Positions 8,957-17,440 of a stretch of 64,000 nt of DNA are shown here, piece after piece. Numbering within the stretch: position 1 is the stretch's first letter; each line of letters begins with the position of its first letter. Made by a program: the position numbers and the translations under genes. This DNA is from CAYXLI01 sp964464925 (GTDB lineage: Bacteria; Acidobacteriota; Terriglobia; Bryobacterales; Bryobacteraceae). Location of the stretch: contig CAYXLI010000005.1 of assembly GCA_964464925.1 (NCBI GenBank), positions 62,001 through 126,000 of the forward strand. The letters run 5' to 3'. Below the pieces are notes generated by a model. The model was not told the DNA's origin and ran no database searches. It worked only from the letters and a program-made list of their open reading frames with translations.

Positions 8957-9877
8957 GTGCTGATTACTCGTCGAACTGCCCTTTTCACTGCCACTGGCGC
9001 CCTGCTGGCGCACGGCGCGTCCCCAAAGCAGAAGATCCGCTTGGGAGGTCCCATCTTCCTCAAGAGCGATGACCCCGATGTCCTGGCGAAGGAACACCGG
9101 CGTCTAGGCTACAGCGCCGCCTACTGTCCGCCGGTGAAACTCGAGGACAAAGACCATATTCGCGGCATTGAGAAGGCCTACGCGGCGCACAACGTGGTCA
9201 TCGCCGAGGTTGGAGCTTGGAAGAACATGATGGATCCGAACGATGCCGAGAGGAAGAAAAATCTCGATTATGTGACCGGGCGCATGGCGCTGGCCGAGGC
9301 AATCGGCGCGCGTTGCTGCGTCGACATCGCAGGTTCCTACAATCCCAAGGTTTGGTTCGGGTATCACCCGAAGAATATGAGCAAGGAATTCTTCGATGGA
9401 ACTGTTCAGAATTGCCGGCAGGTGATTGACGCTGTAAAACCCAAGCGGACGAAATTCACCATTGAAATGCAGGTTGGCCTGCAGCCGGAGAATCCGGAGA
9501 AGTATCTGGCGCTAATCAAAGCGGTGGACAGGCCGCAGTTCGGTGTGCATTTGGATATTGCGAACACGATCAACTCGCAGGATCGCTATTACAACAACGC
9601 TGACTGGATCCGCGAGGTGTTCCATAAGCTTGGAAAATTTGTGGTCTCCTGTCACGCAAAGGATCTGGAATGGATGCACGACGGATACAACATCCATCTG
9701 GCTGAAGTCGCCCCCGGCAAAGGGGCCATCGACTATGGCGTCTACCTGACAGAATTAAGTAAGTTGCCCGTGGACGCTCCGCTGATGCTGGAGCATCTCA
9801 AGACCGCGGAAGACTACGACGGGGCGAGAGAGCATATTCTTAAGGTAGGCGCATCAGCCGGAATCTCCTTCGCCTGA
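8957..9877 (+). CDS. Sugar phosphate isomerase/epimerase-like TIM-barrel protein with Tat-like leader
   Basis: The frame is open further upstream, but the signal-like start MLITRRTALFTATGALLAHGA begins at GTG 8957 (306 residues); the upstream part overlaps the response regulator and terminator and is rejected. The leader has a twin Arg followed by a hydrophobic segment, suggesting Tat export. The body resembles the xylose-isomerase-like TIM barrel (AP endonuclease family 2 superfamily): conserved acidic and His positions appear in FTIEMQVGL, GVHLDIAN, VVSCHAKDL and MLEHL, which would bind a divalent metal. Such proteins are frequent and mostly uncharacterised in Acidobacteriota. The substrate is unknown. 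Confidence 0.82.
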   Translation: MLITRRTALFTATGALLAHGASPKQKIRLGGPIFLKSDDPDVLAKEHRRLGYSAAYCPPVKLEDKDHIRGIEKAYAAHNVVIAEVGAWKNMMDPNDAERKKNLDYVTGRMALAEAIGARCCVDIAGSYNPKVWFGYHPKNMSKEFFDGTVQNCRQVIDAVKPKRTKFTIEMQVGLQPENPEKYLALIKAVDRPQFGVHLDIANTINSQDRYYNNADWIREVFHKLGKFVVSCHAKDLEWMHDGYNIHLAEVAPGKGAIDYGVYLTELSKLPVDAPLMLEHLKTAEDYDGAREHILKVGASAGISFA

Positions 9878-9891
9878 GGCGTGACATTCTT

Positions 9892-11625
9892 ATGAAGAAA
9901 TTTCTGCTCGGATTGCTGGTCGGACTCATTCTGACGATTCTGACCGGAGTAATTGTAGTGTTCTCGGCGATTCGATTCGGCGAACCAAAGCCGACCATTG
10001 CCGATGGATCGACAATGCTGTTGAAACTGCAGGGCGACGTTCCGGAGCGGCCGGGAGTGGACCTTCCGCTCCCGTTCTTTGGCAGGCAGGCGCCTCTCAC
10101 CGTGCGAGACACATGGTCCGTTCTCCGGAACGCAGCCACGGATTCGCGAATCAAGGGCATCCTCTTGATGCCCTATGGGGCGTCAATGGGCTGGGCAAAG
10201 ATGGAGGAGATCAGGCAGGATATCCTGGCCTTCAAGAAATCGGGCAAGCCGGTCATCGCCTTCCTGCGGAACCCGCGCACACCAGACTACTACCTTGCGA
10301 CCGCAGCCGACAAAATCTACATGTCCCCCGAGGACGTGCTGGACATGAAGGGACTGCGCGCCGAACTGATGTTCTTCAAGAACACGCTGAACAAACTCGG
10401 CGCCGAGGTGGAGGTCATGCACGTCGGCAAGTACAAGGATGCTGGGGACATGTTCACTCAAACCGCGGCGACGCCGGAGACTCGCGAAGTGATGAACTCC
10501 GTGCTCGACACCGTTTATGGAAACCTCGTCACGGTGGTAGCACAGAGCCGCAAGAAGTCCGCCGACGATATCAGGAAGACCATTGATGACGGCCCCTTCA
10601 TCGGGAAGAAAGCCCTGAATTACGGACTGATTGACGGGCTGAAGTATGAAGATGAAGTCTATACGGAAATGAAGGAGAAGTTCGGACAAAAAGAGCTGAA
10701 GCGCGTCACACAGCGCGAATACGCCAAGGCTCTGCCAACTTCCGGAGATAAACGCAAAACCATCGCGCTGGTCGTCGGCGAAGGTGACATCGTGCGTGGT
10801 TCGGAAACTTCCTCGGACGGGATATCGGGCGAAGAAAATATCGGAGCATTCCCGTTCATTAAACTGCTGCGTACGGTAGCCGCGGACGATTCGGTAAAGG
10901 GCGTGATCTTGCGCGTGGATTCGCCAGGAGGCGACGCGATCGCCTCGGATGACATCCTCCGTGAGGTGAAACTGCTAAGCCAGAAGAAGCCTCTCGTAGT
11001 CTCCATGTCGAACGTGGCGGCATCCGGAGGCTATTACATTTCGATGACCGGCGATCCGATCATTGCCTATCCGAATACTTACACGGGCTCGATCGGGGTG
11101 CTTTTCGGCAAGGTGAATCTGCGTGGTCTTTATGACAAGATCGGCGTCACGAAAGACATCATGATGCGGGGTCAGAATGCGGATATCGATACGGATTACC
11201 ATCCGCTGTCAGATGCAGGCAGACAGAAGCTGCGCGAAGGTCTGGACGAGGTCTATACCACCTTTGTCGGCAAGGCCGCCGCGGCCCGCAAGAAGAAATA
11301 TGATGACGTGGAGCCTCTTGCACAAGGGCGCGTGTGGATGGGCTCGCAAGCGAAAGATCACGGCCTGATTGACGAGCTCGGCGGTTTGGATAAGGCTATC
11401 GAACTCGTAAAGAAAAAGGCCAACATCGGCCCGGATGAGAAGATCCGGCTGATGCCTTACCCGGGTCCGAAGTCGTTGCTGGACGAGTTCGTTAAATCCA
11501 GATCGGACTCGAGCACCGAAACCCTGATGTTTACCAAATTACGCCAGCTTATCGGATTCGACATACGGACGCTGAGCCCCGGCGGGCTAATGCGCATAAT
11601 GCCGTATTCGATCCGGGTCGAGTAG
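9892..11625 (+). CDS. sppA: Signal peptide peptidase SppA, 67 kDa type
   Basis: A membrane-anchored Ser/Lys protease that degrades released signal peptides. The 577-residue protein has one N-terminal membrane span (residues 2-28) and two tandem ClpP-fold S49 domains, the full-length arrangement seen in E. coli SppA. Catalytic Lys182 sits in GKYKDAGD in the first domain and the nucleophile Ser378 in NVAASGGYYIS in the second. The YTGSIGVLFGKVN segment that follows is typical of the family. ATG at 9892 follows the epimerase-like gene by 14 bases. It converges with the sigma factor gene, whose stop is only 9 bases away. Confidence 0.95.
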   Translation: MKKFLLGLLVGLILTILTGVIVVFSAIRFGEPKPTIADGSTMLLKLQGDVPERPGVDLPLPFFGRQAPLTVRDTWSVLRNAATDSRIKGILLMPYGASMGWAKMEEIRQDILAFKKSGKPVIAFLRNPRTPDYYLATAADKIYMSPEDVLDMKGLRAELMFFKNTLNKLGAEVEVMHVGKYKDAGDMFTQTAATPETREVMNSVLDTVYGNLVTVVAQSRKKSADDIRKTIDDGPFIGKKALNYGLIDGLKYEDEVYTEMKEKFGQKELKRVTQREYAKALPTSGDKRKTIALVVGEGDIVRGSETSSDGISGEENIGAFPFIKLLRTVAADDSVKGVILRVDSPGGDAIASDDILREVKLLSQKKPLVVSMSNVAASGGYYISMTGDPIIAYPNTYTGSIGVLFGKVNLRGLYDKIGVTKDIMMRGQNADIDTDYHPLSDAGRQKLREGLDEVYTTFVGKAAAARKKKYDDVEPLAQGRVWMGSQAKDHGLIDELGGLDKAIELVKKKANIGPDEKIRLMPYPGPKSLLDEFVKSRSDSSTETLMFTKLRQLIGFDIRTLSPGGLMRIMPYSIRVE

Positions 11626-11634
11626 AACTCGCGA

Positions 11635-12534
11635 TTAGAATGCGCTGGAGCCGCGGATACCGGCGTTCTGCAAAACCGTGCTCATCTTTTCGAGAGCGGA
11701 TTTGTGGATCTGGGAAACGCGGCTCTCGTTAATTCCGAGAATGCCGCCGATTTCCTTCATTGTCATCTCGTTCGTGTAATACAGAACAACGACTTTCTTG
11801 TACCGCTCGGGCAAAGTCTTCATTGCCGTGGCCAACACGGAGCGCAACTGCTCCCGTGCGCACATGGAATCGGGCTGTGTCTCGGGCTTGCTTGGGAAAT
11901 CCGGAGCGGGCAGATCTTCGTTCTCGTTCGCACGGGAACTCGCCGAGACCAGACCCACATTGCGGAGATCAATCATCATCTGGCGCCAGCGATCCACGTC
12001 TACGCCCAGCCGTTCTGCAAGCTCAGCCTCGGTGGGCGTGCGTCCGAGTTCGGCTGCAAGATCTCGCGTTGCCGCTTCGAGTTGCTTATGGCGGCGGCGC
12101 AGGTCCCGGGATGCCCAGTCGAGCTGGCGGAGGCTGTCCAGGATGGCTCCCTTGATGCGATGCTTTGCGTAGCTGGAGAAGACGACCTGTTTGTCAGGGT
12201 CAAACTTCGTGGCTGCGTCGAAGAGGCCAAGGATGCCTGCATGAACCAGATCGTCCAGGTCCACGTGCACCGGCAGGTTCTCATATACGCGCACCGCGAT
12301 CGCTTTTACCAGCGGAAGGTGCTCCAAAACCACCTGATCACGCTTGGACCAGTTCGGGGTTTCTGCAGCTACGGTCTTAGCTTTCATCGCACGCTCCATA
12401 CCTTTTTTTGCCGGCTGGTCCTCAGCACTGAGGCCGCCCGTTGGCTCAATTTGCTCGACATCCAGGTATGTGCAAGCTTGCGCCCAGTCTTGAGGCAACT
12501 TTGAATTCGACTGTTTTGTGACTGCTATAGCCAT
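11635..12534 (-). CDS. RNA polymerase sigma factor of the FliA/WhiG (sigma-28-like) family
   Basis: The 299-residue protein carries sigma region 2 (LVKAIAVRVYENLP and the DLDDLVHAGILGLFDAA core-binding segment), region 3 (GRTPTEAELAERLGV) and region 4 with a helix-turn-helix (MTMKEIGGILGINESRVSQ). It lacks region 1.1 and has the alternative-sigma FliA/WhiG layout. An N-terminal extension of about 60 residues precedes region 2, which usual FliA lacks. AGGAG stands just upstream of ATG at 12534. No flagellar or chemotaxis gene lies in the window, so its regulon is not motility by context. The leader carries an imperfect hairpin at 12567-12590. Confidence 0.9.
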   Translation of the reverse strand: MAIAVTKQSNSKLPQDWAQACTYLDVEQIEPTGGLSAEDQPAKKGMERAMKAKTVAAETPNWSKRDQVVLEHLPLVKAIAVRVYENLPVHVDLDDLVHAGILGLFDAATKFDPDKQVVFSSYAKHRIKGAILDSLRQLDWASRDLRRRHKQLEAATRDLAAELGRTPTEAELAERLGVDVDRWRQMMIDLRNVGLVSASSRANENEDLPAPDFPSKPETQPDSMCAREQLRSVLATAMKTLPERYKKVVVLYYTNEMTMKEIGGILGINESRVSQIHKSALEKMSTVLQNAGIRGSSAF

Positions 12535-12923
12535 AGCTAACTCCTGCGACTTATGAGGTTTAACCCTCGAACTCCATGTATCTGGAGCTCAGGTATTACA
12601 CGAGCACGAACTGCCACCTTGAAACGGCAGCGCCGTTAAACGCTCTGCCTGGTCCATTTTGGAAACCCATTGTGGAAAATTGGTACCGCTTCGGGACCAA
12701 CTTCTCCAGGCACATCAGAACTGCTCTTTCGGAATTAAAACATCATACAGCAAGAATGTACCTTGGCGCTTAACCTTAGGCGACACCTAGATCGTTGCCT
12801 TAGGTGAAGGATACCTGGTGGGGGTACGGACTACACCTTCTGGTCTTTGAAAAATATGGTACAAACGTTCTCTTGCGGCTGTACTATTCCGACGCCACAG
12901 CATGTAGTGGTTCGGGGTTTTTG
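12535..12923. other. Intergenic region upstream of the sigma factor gene
   Basis: These 389 bases separate the TonB-like gene from the sigma factor gene on the same strand. They should hold the sigma factor promoter and a long leader. I see the palindrome CCTTAGG twice (12774-12780 and 12798-12804), a CACCTA...TAGGTG inverted repeat (12784-12789 with 12801-12806) and a hairpin around CTCCA...TGGAG near 12567-12590. A TATGAT that could serve as -10 on the minus strand has no matching -35. The one open frame of 65 codons on the plus strand has no supporting feature. Confidence 0.5.
12774..12806. repeat. CCTTAGG direct repeat overlapping a CACCTA inverted repeat
   Basis: CCTTAGG occurs at 12774-12780 and 12798-12804, 24 bases apart start to start. 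CACCTA at 12784-12789 and TAGGTG at 12801-12806 form an inverted repeat overlapping the second copy. Two helical turns of spacing would suit a dimeric regulator upstream of the sigma factor gene, but no regulator is known. Confidence 0.4.
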
Positions 12924-14015
12924 TCACCTTGCGGGTGCCATTTTGTAGTCGAAAGCTAACTGGAGACGAATTTGGTTACCCGGAAAATTACCGGGCAGCG
13001 GCGGGAATGGATTCGAAGCGCTAATGCCTGCAACCGCGGCGCGATCCAAAGGATCCGCCCCGGAGGGCACCGCAATCACGAGCTTTGGGACGTTACCATC
13101 CCGGCTGATCGCGAATTGGATAATTACCTTACCGGTCCGCCCTAATCGCGCACTCTCCGGGATAACGGCGTACCAGTTCCTTCGTACTGAGGCAAGGACT
13201 CGAATCAGATAGGGGCGAAAATCCACTCCCATCGGATCGCTCACCAGTTCCAGGCTGCTGCCCAGCCGGCCGGGCATGGGGTTAGCACGGTTGTTTCCGG
13301 GAAGGTTAACAATTGCATCCTCGTCATCGCCCACAATGGCTGCGGAATGGCTTCCCCGTGCCACGCTGCGCACTGCCTCCTGCACGGTATTTTTCGGGGG
13401 TGCGGGCATGCGGGAGATGCCCTGTCCACCTGGTACCCCGGTGGGCGCGCCGGGACGCTCAAACGCGATTTTCGGCTTTTCTTCCGCCTGAATCTGCGGC
13501 GGAGGGGCTACTTGTGGGGTGCCCAACGCCTGTGGGGGAGGCATTGCAGGGCGAATCTGTGAGGGGTCTAGGGTTGGAGCTTCGGCAAGCACTGGCGAGG
13601 GTATGGGAGCCTGCACTCGCGCCGGTGGATTGAATTTTACAGTATTCCGGGACGGCGCCGCCGCTGCACCGGGAGCAGAAATTCTGCTTTCCCGCTGGTG
13701 GGGAGCCAAGCTGCCGAGATTAAATTCTTTGCTGACGGCAGCTTTATTCGGCGATGTCTGGGTCAATTCTGTCAGTTTCGGTGCAACCAGCGGGGTAACA
13801 CTCCGGCGGGCCATCTCCGACGGAGCCGGCGGGTGCACCGCCGTCGGCGGCAAGGACGCAACATAGAAAGCTGCAAAGACCAGCAGGATGTGAATGATAG
13901 CCGAACCGATACCGGCTTCGAACCATCTGCGCTGATCGCCTTCGTGCCGCCATTCGAGCAGAAACTGCGGATCTGCTCCGGCATCACGAGAGGGGCGCTC
14001 AAGCATTGACTTCAT
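12924..14015 (-). CDS. Energy transducer TonB-like protein
   Basis: The 363-residue protein (start ATG 14015) has a cytoplasmic N-terminus, one membrane span near residues 40-60 (IIHILLVFAAFYVASL), a long Pro/Ala-rich periplasmic linker, and a C-terminal TonB domain (RPYLIRVLASVRRNWYAV, then GKVIIQFAISRDGNV). It would pass proton-motive energy to outer-membrane receptors such as the one encoded at 30989-34573. The frame extends 16 codons further upstream, but the chosen ATG overlaps the stop of the Gfo/Idh gene as ATGA, showing coupling. ExbB and ExbD are not in the window. Confidence 0.88.
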   Translation of the reverse strand: MKSMLERPSRDAGADPQFLLEWRHEGDQRRWFEAGIGSAIIHILLVFAAFYVASLPPTAVHPPAPSEMARRSVTPLVAPKLTELTQTSPNKAAVSKEFNLGSLAPHQRESRISAPGAAAAPSRNTVKFNPPARVQAPIPSPVLAEAPTLDPSQIRPAMPPPQALGTPQVAPPPQIQAEEKPKIAFERPGAPTGVPGGQGISRMPAPPKNTVQEAVRSVARGSHSAAIVGDDEDAIVNLPGNNRANPMPGRLGSSLELVSDPMGVDFRPYLIRVLASVRRNWYAVIPESARLGRTGKVIIQFAISRDGNVPKLVIAVPSGADPLDRAAVAGISASNPFPPLPGNFPGNQIRLQLAFDYKMAPAR

Positions 14016-15004
14016 TCGGGATACTGAACAGACGAAACGGATGGCAATGACGTTGCCTGCCACTGCTCAATTGAGTTGTGGACGAGGTCGAGGTGCTCTT
14101 CAATTTTAGCAAGGATGGCGAGCGATACCCGAAGCGCCTCGGTCGCCGCGGACCCATTCACGAGCGGAACCGTACGCTCTCTCACACAAGTCAGGAAGTG
14201 TTCCGCCTGAAGACGCAACGGTTCGGCTTTCACCGAGTCAAGGGGGGCGTACGCAATTTCGTTCTCTGGAGAAACGGAAAAAACCGCTCCATCCTGACGC
14301 TGATAATCGAGCGAAATATATTGATGCGGCTGAAACAGGCGCAGTTTACGCACGCGCTCGGTAGAAACGCGGCTGGCGGTCAGGTTTGCTATGCAGCCTC
14401 CCGCAAACGAAAGACGAACGTTGGCGATGTCGGTTTTGCGGGAAAGGATCGCGACTCCTGCGGCACGAATCTCCTCCGGCGGCCGGCCGGTGAGCGATAG
14501 CAAAATGTCGACATCGTGAATCATCAGATCAAGAACAACATCCACATCCAGGCTGCGGGGGCTAAACAGATTGAGACGATGGATTTCAAAGAAAAGCGGA
14601 AGGGTGATCACTCTGGTTAATGCCTGTATGGCTGGATTAAAGCGCTCCAGGTGACCCACCTGAAGGACACGCCCTGCCGACACAGAGATCAGCCTCGCAG
14701 CCGATTCCAGATCGTGCGCGATTGGCTTTTCCACCAGGACGTCGATTCCGTTTTTCAGGAGAGCGCAGCCGATCTCCGCATGCGTCACCGTCGGCGTAGC
14801 AATTACGGCGGCGTCGACTTTCCCGATCAGTTCCAGATAATTCTGAAACACCGGGCAACCATACTGCGCGGCTGCAGCCGCCGCGCGCTCCGGATTCGTG
14901 TCGACGACGGCCGTCAGGTTAGCGCCTGGCAGCTCGTGCAACACTCGCAAATGGTTGGCGCCAAACGCACCCGCCCCGATCACCGCTATACGGACTGGAT
15001 TCAC
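14012..15004 (-). CDS. Gfo/Idh/MocA family NAD(P)-dependent oxidoreductase
   Basis: The 330-residue protein begins with a Rossmann fold (VIGAGAFGANHLRVL, about 8-22) and carries the family signature EKPIAHD near residue 95, whose Lys is catalytic. A C-terminal substrate domain follows with MIHDVDILLSL. The closest role I can suggest is oxidation at C3 of UDP-GlcNAc (GnnA-like), because such proteins occur beside lipid A and nucleotide-sugar genes and a UDP-sugar dehydrogenase gene is 0.3 kb upstream; this is inference. It sits in a same-strand run of envelope genes and overlaps the TonB-like gene by four bases. Confidence 0.85.
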   Translation of the reverse strand: MNPVRIAVIGAGAFGANHLRVLHELPGANLTAVVDTNPERAAAAAAQYGCPVFQNYLELIGKVDAAVIATPTVTHAEIGCALLKNGIDVLVEKPIAHDLESAARLISVSAGRVLQVGHLERFNPAIQALTRVITLPLFFEIHRLNLFSPRSLDVDVVLDLMIHDVDILLSLTGRPPEEIRAAGVAILSRKTDIANVRLSFAGGCIANLTASRVSTERVRKLRLFQPHQYISLDYQRQDGAVFSVSPENEIAYAPLDSVKAEPLRLQAEHFLTCVRERTVPLVNGSAATEALRVSLAILAKIEEHLDLVHNSIEQWQATSLPSVSSVQYPE

Positions 15005-15057
15005 GGCCTATAGTCTAGCAATCACGGGAAGGGACGTCTCCTTGAAACCGGAGGCAA

Positions 15058-15300
15058 TCAGCCCAGTAGTTCGATTTCGTGGTCCAGATGGGCGAGCGCC
15101 GCACGGAGCATATCCTTGTGGCGCTCATGATGCGCACTCTCGATATCGTGGACGACCCGACGGCGTGTCAGCTCCAGGCTTTCTTTCTTGCGCTGGCGTT
15201 CAATCTCCTCAGATGTCTGCAACTGGCCCTTCCGGGTACTCCGCTCAGCCGCGGAGTCCATTTGCGATTCAACGGACTTACTTTCCCAACCTCGCGCCAT
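15058..15300 (-). CDS. Small charged helical protein of unknown function
   Basis: An 80-residue protein, very rich in Glu, Arg, Lys and His and almost free of aromatic residues after Trp5. The pattern predicts one or two long amphipathic helices (roughly residues 28-79). No signal peptide, span, Cys pair or known motif is visible. It occupies an otherwise empty slot in a same-strand operon between the nucleotide-sugar dehydrogenase (29 bases upstream) and the Gfo/Idh gene (53 bases downstream), which argues that it is real. Function unknown; it could be a scaffold or regulator for its neighbours. Confidence 0.6.
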   Translation of the reverse strand: MARGWESKSVESQMDSAAERSTRKGQLQTSEEIERQRKKESLELTRRRVVHDIESAHHERHKDMLRAALAHLDHEIELLG

Positions 15301-15329
15301 ACCAATTGCGCGGGCATCGGCCCGGCTCC

Positions 15330-16640
15330 TTACAAACGGACGATTTTACTTGCAGTATATCCCTTTAGGGCATTGCGCGTATCGACGATCAGTTTCGCCT
15401 TCTCCACAACAGCCGTATAGTCGAACCGCGAGTGATCTGTTACGATCACCACACAGTCGGCATTTGCCGCCCCTTCGACCGGGTCCGTCGACTTCATATC
15501 GAGGCTCTCGAACTTCAGTTCGGAAACGAACGGATCACTATAGGTTATTTTTGAACCGCGAACGGCCAGTAGGTGGCAGATGTCCAGAGCTGGTGACTCG
15601 CGGACATCGTCAATATCGCGTTTGTACGCCATTCCCAGAACGTGCACATGGGATCCCTTCAGCGGCTTGCCGTGATCGTTCAGGGCGTTCTGCACTTTGT
15701 CGACTACGAAGTGCGGCATATGGCCGTTGATGTAACCGGCCAGTTCAATGAATCGCGCTTCTATGCCGGCCTGCTTGGTCTTCCAGGACAGGTAGAACGG
15801 GTCGATCGGGATGCAGTGGCCTCCAAGACCGGGACCTGGATAGAACGGCATAAAACCGAATGGTTTGGTAGCAGCGGCATCGATCACTTCCCACACATTG
15901 ATGCCCATGCGATCGCACATCAGCGCCATTTCGTTTACCAGGCCGATGTTGATCATGCGGAAAGTGTTCTCCAGAAGCTTCACCATTTCTGCAACTTTGG
16001 TGGATGCGACGGGTACGACGGTCTGAAGCGCCTGGCTGTAAAACTGTTTACCCATCCGGGTGCAGGCCGCCGTAATTCCGCCCACTACCTTGGGAATGTT
16101 CAACGTTTGAAAATTCGGATTGCCTGGATCGACGCGTTCCGGAGAGAAACACAGGAAGAAATCCCTGCCTACCTTCAGGTCGGGATTCGGCTGCTCCAGC
16201 ATGGGGAGCACCAGTTCGTCTGTCGTACCCGGGTAGGTTGTCGATTCCAGAATGACGAGCATGCCCGCGTGAAAGTACTGCGCTATCTGCTGGCAGGCGG
16301 ACACGATGTAACTCATGTCCGGATCTTTGGTCTTCCGGAGCGGAGTGGGCACACAGATGTCGATCGTGTCCAGTTCCTTGATGACGCTGAAATCCGACGT
16401 CGCCCGCAGTTTGCCGCTCTCCACCAGCGGTTTCATCACCGACGCCGGAATGTCCTGGATATAGGACTCGCCGCGATTCACAGCGTCCACTTTGGACTGC
16501 TGCACGTCGATGCCTGTCACGGAAAAGCCAGCATGCGCGAATTCCACGGCCAGCGGTAGTCCCACGTAGCCCAGTCCAACCACGCCGACTCGGGCAGTGC
16601 GCGAGGTGACCTTACTGCTCAGTTGCTCTTCAAAGTTCAC
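15330..16640 (-). CDS. Nucleotide sugar dehydrogenase (WbpA/UDP-GlcNAc 6-dehydrogenase type)
   Basis: Oxidises C6 of a UDP-sugar twice with NAD+ to give the uronic acid used in polysaccharide. The 436-residue protein shows GLGYVG at 22-27 for NAD, the CVPTPL segment near 96-101, FSPERVDPG at 165-173, and the catalytic Cys276 in GGHCIPIDPFY. The spacing and the PERVDPG/HCIPIDP pair fit the UDP-N-acetylglucosamine or UDP-ManNAc dehydrogenase branch better than UDP-glucose dehydrogenase. Its start overlaps the stop of the DapF homologue by four bases, so the two are translated together. Confidence 0.9.
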   Translation of the reverse strand: MNFEEQLSSKVTSRTARVGVVGLGYVGLPLAVEFAHAGFSVTGIDVQQSKVDAVNRGESYIQDIPASVMKPLVESGKLRATSDFSVIKELDTIDICVPTPLRKTKDPDMSYIVSACQQIAQYFHAGMLVILESTTYPGTTDELVLPMLEQPNPDLKVGRDFFLCFSPERVDPGNPNFQTLNIPKVVGGITAACTRMGKQFYSQALQTVVPVASTKVAEMVKLLENTFRMINIGLVNEMALMCDRMGINVWEVIDAAATKPFGFMPFYPGPGLGGHCIPIDPFYLSWKTKQAGIEARFIELAGYINGHMPHFVVDKVQNALNDHGKPLKGSHVHVLGMAYKRDIDDVRESPALDICHLLAVRGSKITYSDPFVSELKFESLDMKSTDPVEGAANADCVVIVTDHSRFDYTAVVEKAKLIVDTRNALKGYTASKIVRL

Positions 16641-17440
16641 AGAGAAAACTCGCCTTTCGCTACGATTTCCGCCGGACCGCTAAGATAGAGATCCGTGCCG
16701 TCCCGCCTCACCGCCAACGGACCCGCGGGCGTTTGGATTTGAACGGGCGCAGAGACAACGCCCCGCGCCAGGGCGGCCGCCGCCGCGCCTGTGGAACCCG
16801 TTCCCGAACTCATTGTTTCGCCAACGCCGCGCTCGAAGAATCGCACGTCGATCGTTCGATCGTCAACCACTCGCACAAACGACACATTGGTCCGCTTCGG
16901 GAAGTAAGGGTGCCTCTCGATTTCAGCACCCATGGAGCGCCAATCGAAGTTGAAGTGATCCACGAACACTGCGCATTGCGGATTGCCGACGTTCACGATC
17001 GTGCATTCCGTAGGCCCGCCGTCAAGCGGCAGGGAGTAGCGCACGTGCTGCGTTTCAATCGACGGCCGGCCCATGTTCATTTCAAACGCGTAACGCCATC
17101 CATTGCGATGAATCACCTTCAGATGTTTCACGCCTGCTCCGGTCAGGATGCGTACCTCCCGCTCCGCCAGGCCTGCCTCGATCAGAAAAGCGGCCGCGCA
17201 CCGTGTTCCGTTGCCGGAAATTTCAGCCTCGGAGCCGTCGGAGTTAAACAGGCGGATAGAGCCGTGAATATCCGGTTGGGAGGAGCGCGAAACGATTAGC
17301 CAGCCATCCGCGCCTATGCCCGTGTGGCGATCGCAGATTGCACGCGCCATCTCAGGAAATTCGACGTTCTCAACGTCGGTATCCCAGGTGAGCAGAAAAT
17401 CGTTCTTGGCGCCGTGCGCCTTCGTAAAAGGAATCGTCAT
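16637..17440 (-). CDS. dapF: Diaminopimelate epimerase homologue with both catalytic Cys replaced by Ser
   Basis: The 267-residue protein keeps the DapF fold signatures: an N-terminal KAHGAKNDF, NSDGSEAEISGNGTR, VNVGNPQCAVFV and FFERGVGETMSSGTGSTGA. Canonical DapF uses two Cys as acid and base, one in NxDGSxxxxCGNGxR and one in ACGTG. Here these are Ser75 and Ser212, read directly from TCC and TCG codons. Substrate-binding residues around them (Asn, Glu-Arg before the second motif) are kept. It overlaps by four bases with both the glycosyltransferase upstream and the nucleotide-sugar dehydrogenase downstream, and is not with the DAP operon at 37-43 kb. It may be the true DapF, or an enzyme of other chemistry such as sugar or amino-acid modification. 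Confidence 0.85.
   Translation of the reverse strand: MTIPFTKAHGAKNDFLLTWDTDVENVEFPEMARAICDRHTGIGADGWLIVSRSSQPDIHGSIRLFNSDGSEAEISGNGTRCAAAFLIEAGLAEREVRILTGAGVKHLKVIHRNGWRYAFEMNMGRPSIETQHVRYSLPLDGGPTECTIVNVGNPQCAVFVDHFNFDWRSMGAEIERHPYFPKRTNVSFVRVVDDRTIDVRFFERGVGETMSSGTGSTGAAAAALARGVVSAPVQIQTPAGPLAVRRDGTDLYLSGPAEIVAKGEFSL

Noticed and set aside
11704..12504. A 266-codon plus-strand open frame
   Set aside because: It is antisense to the clearly identified sigma factor and shows no protein-like pattern.
12576..12773. A 65-codon plus-strand open frame in the sigma leader region
   Set aside because: No Shine-Dalgarno, no recognisable motif and likely promoter DNA; too weak to list as a gene.
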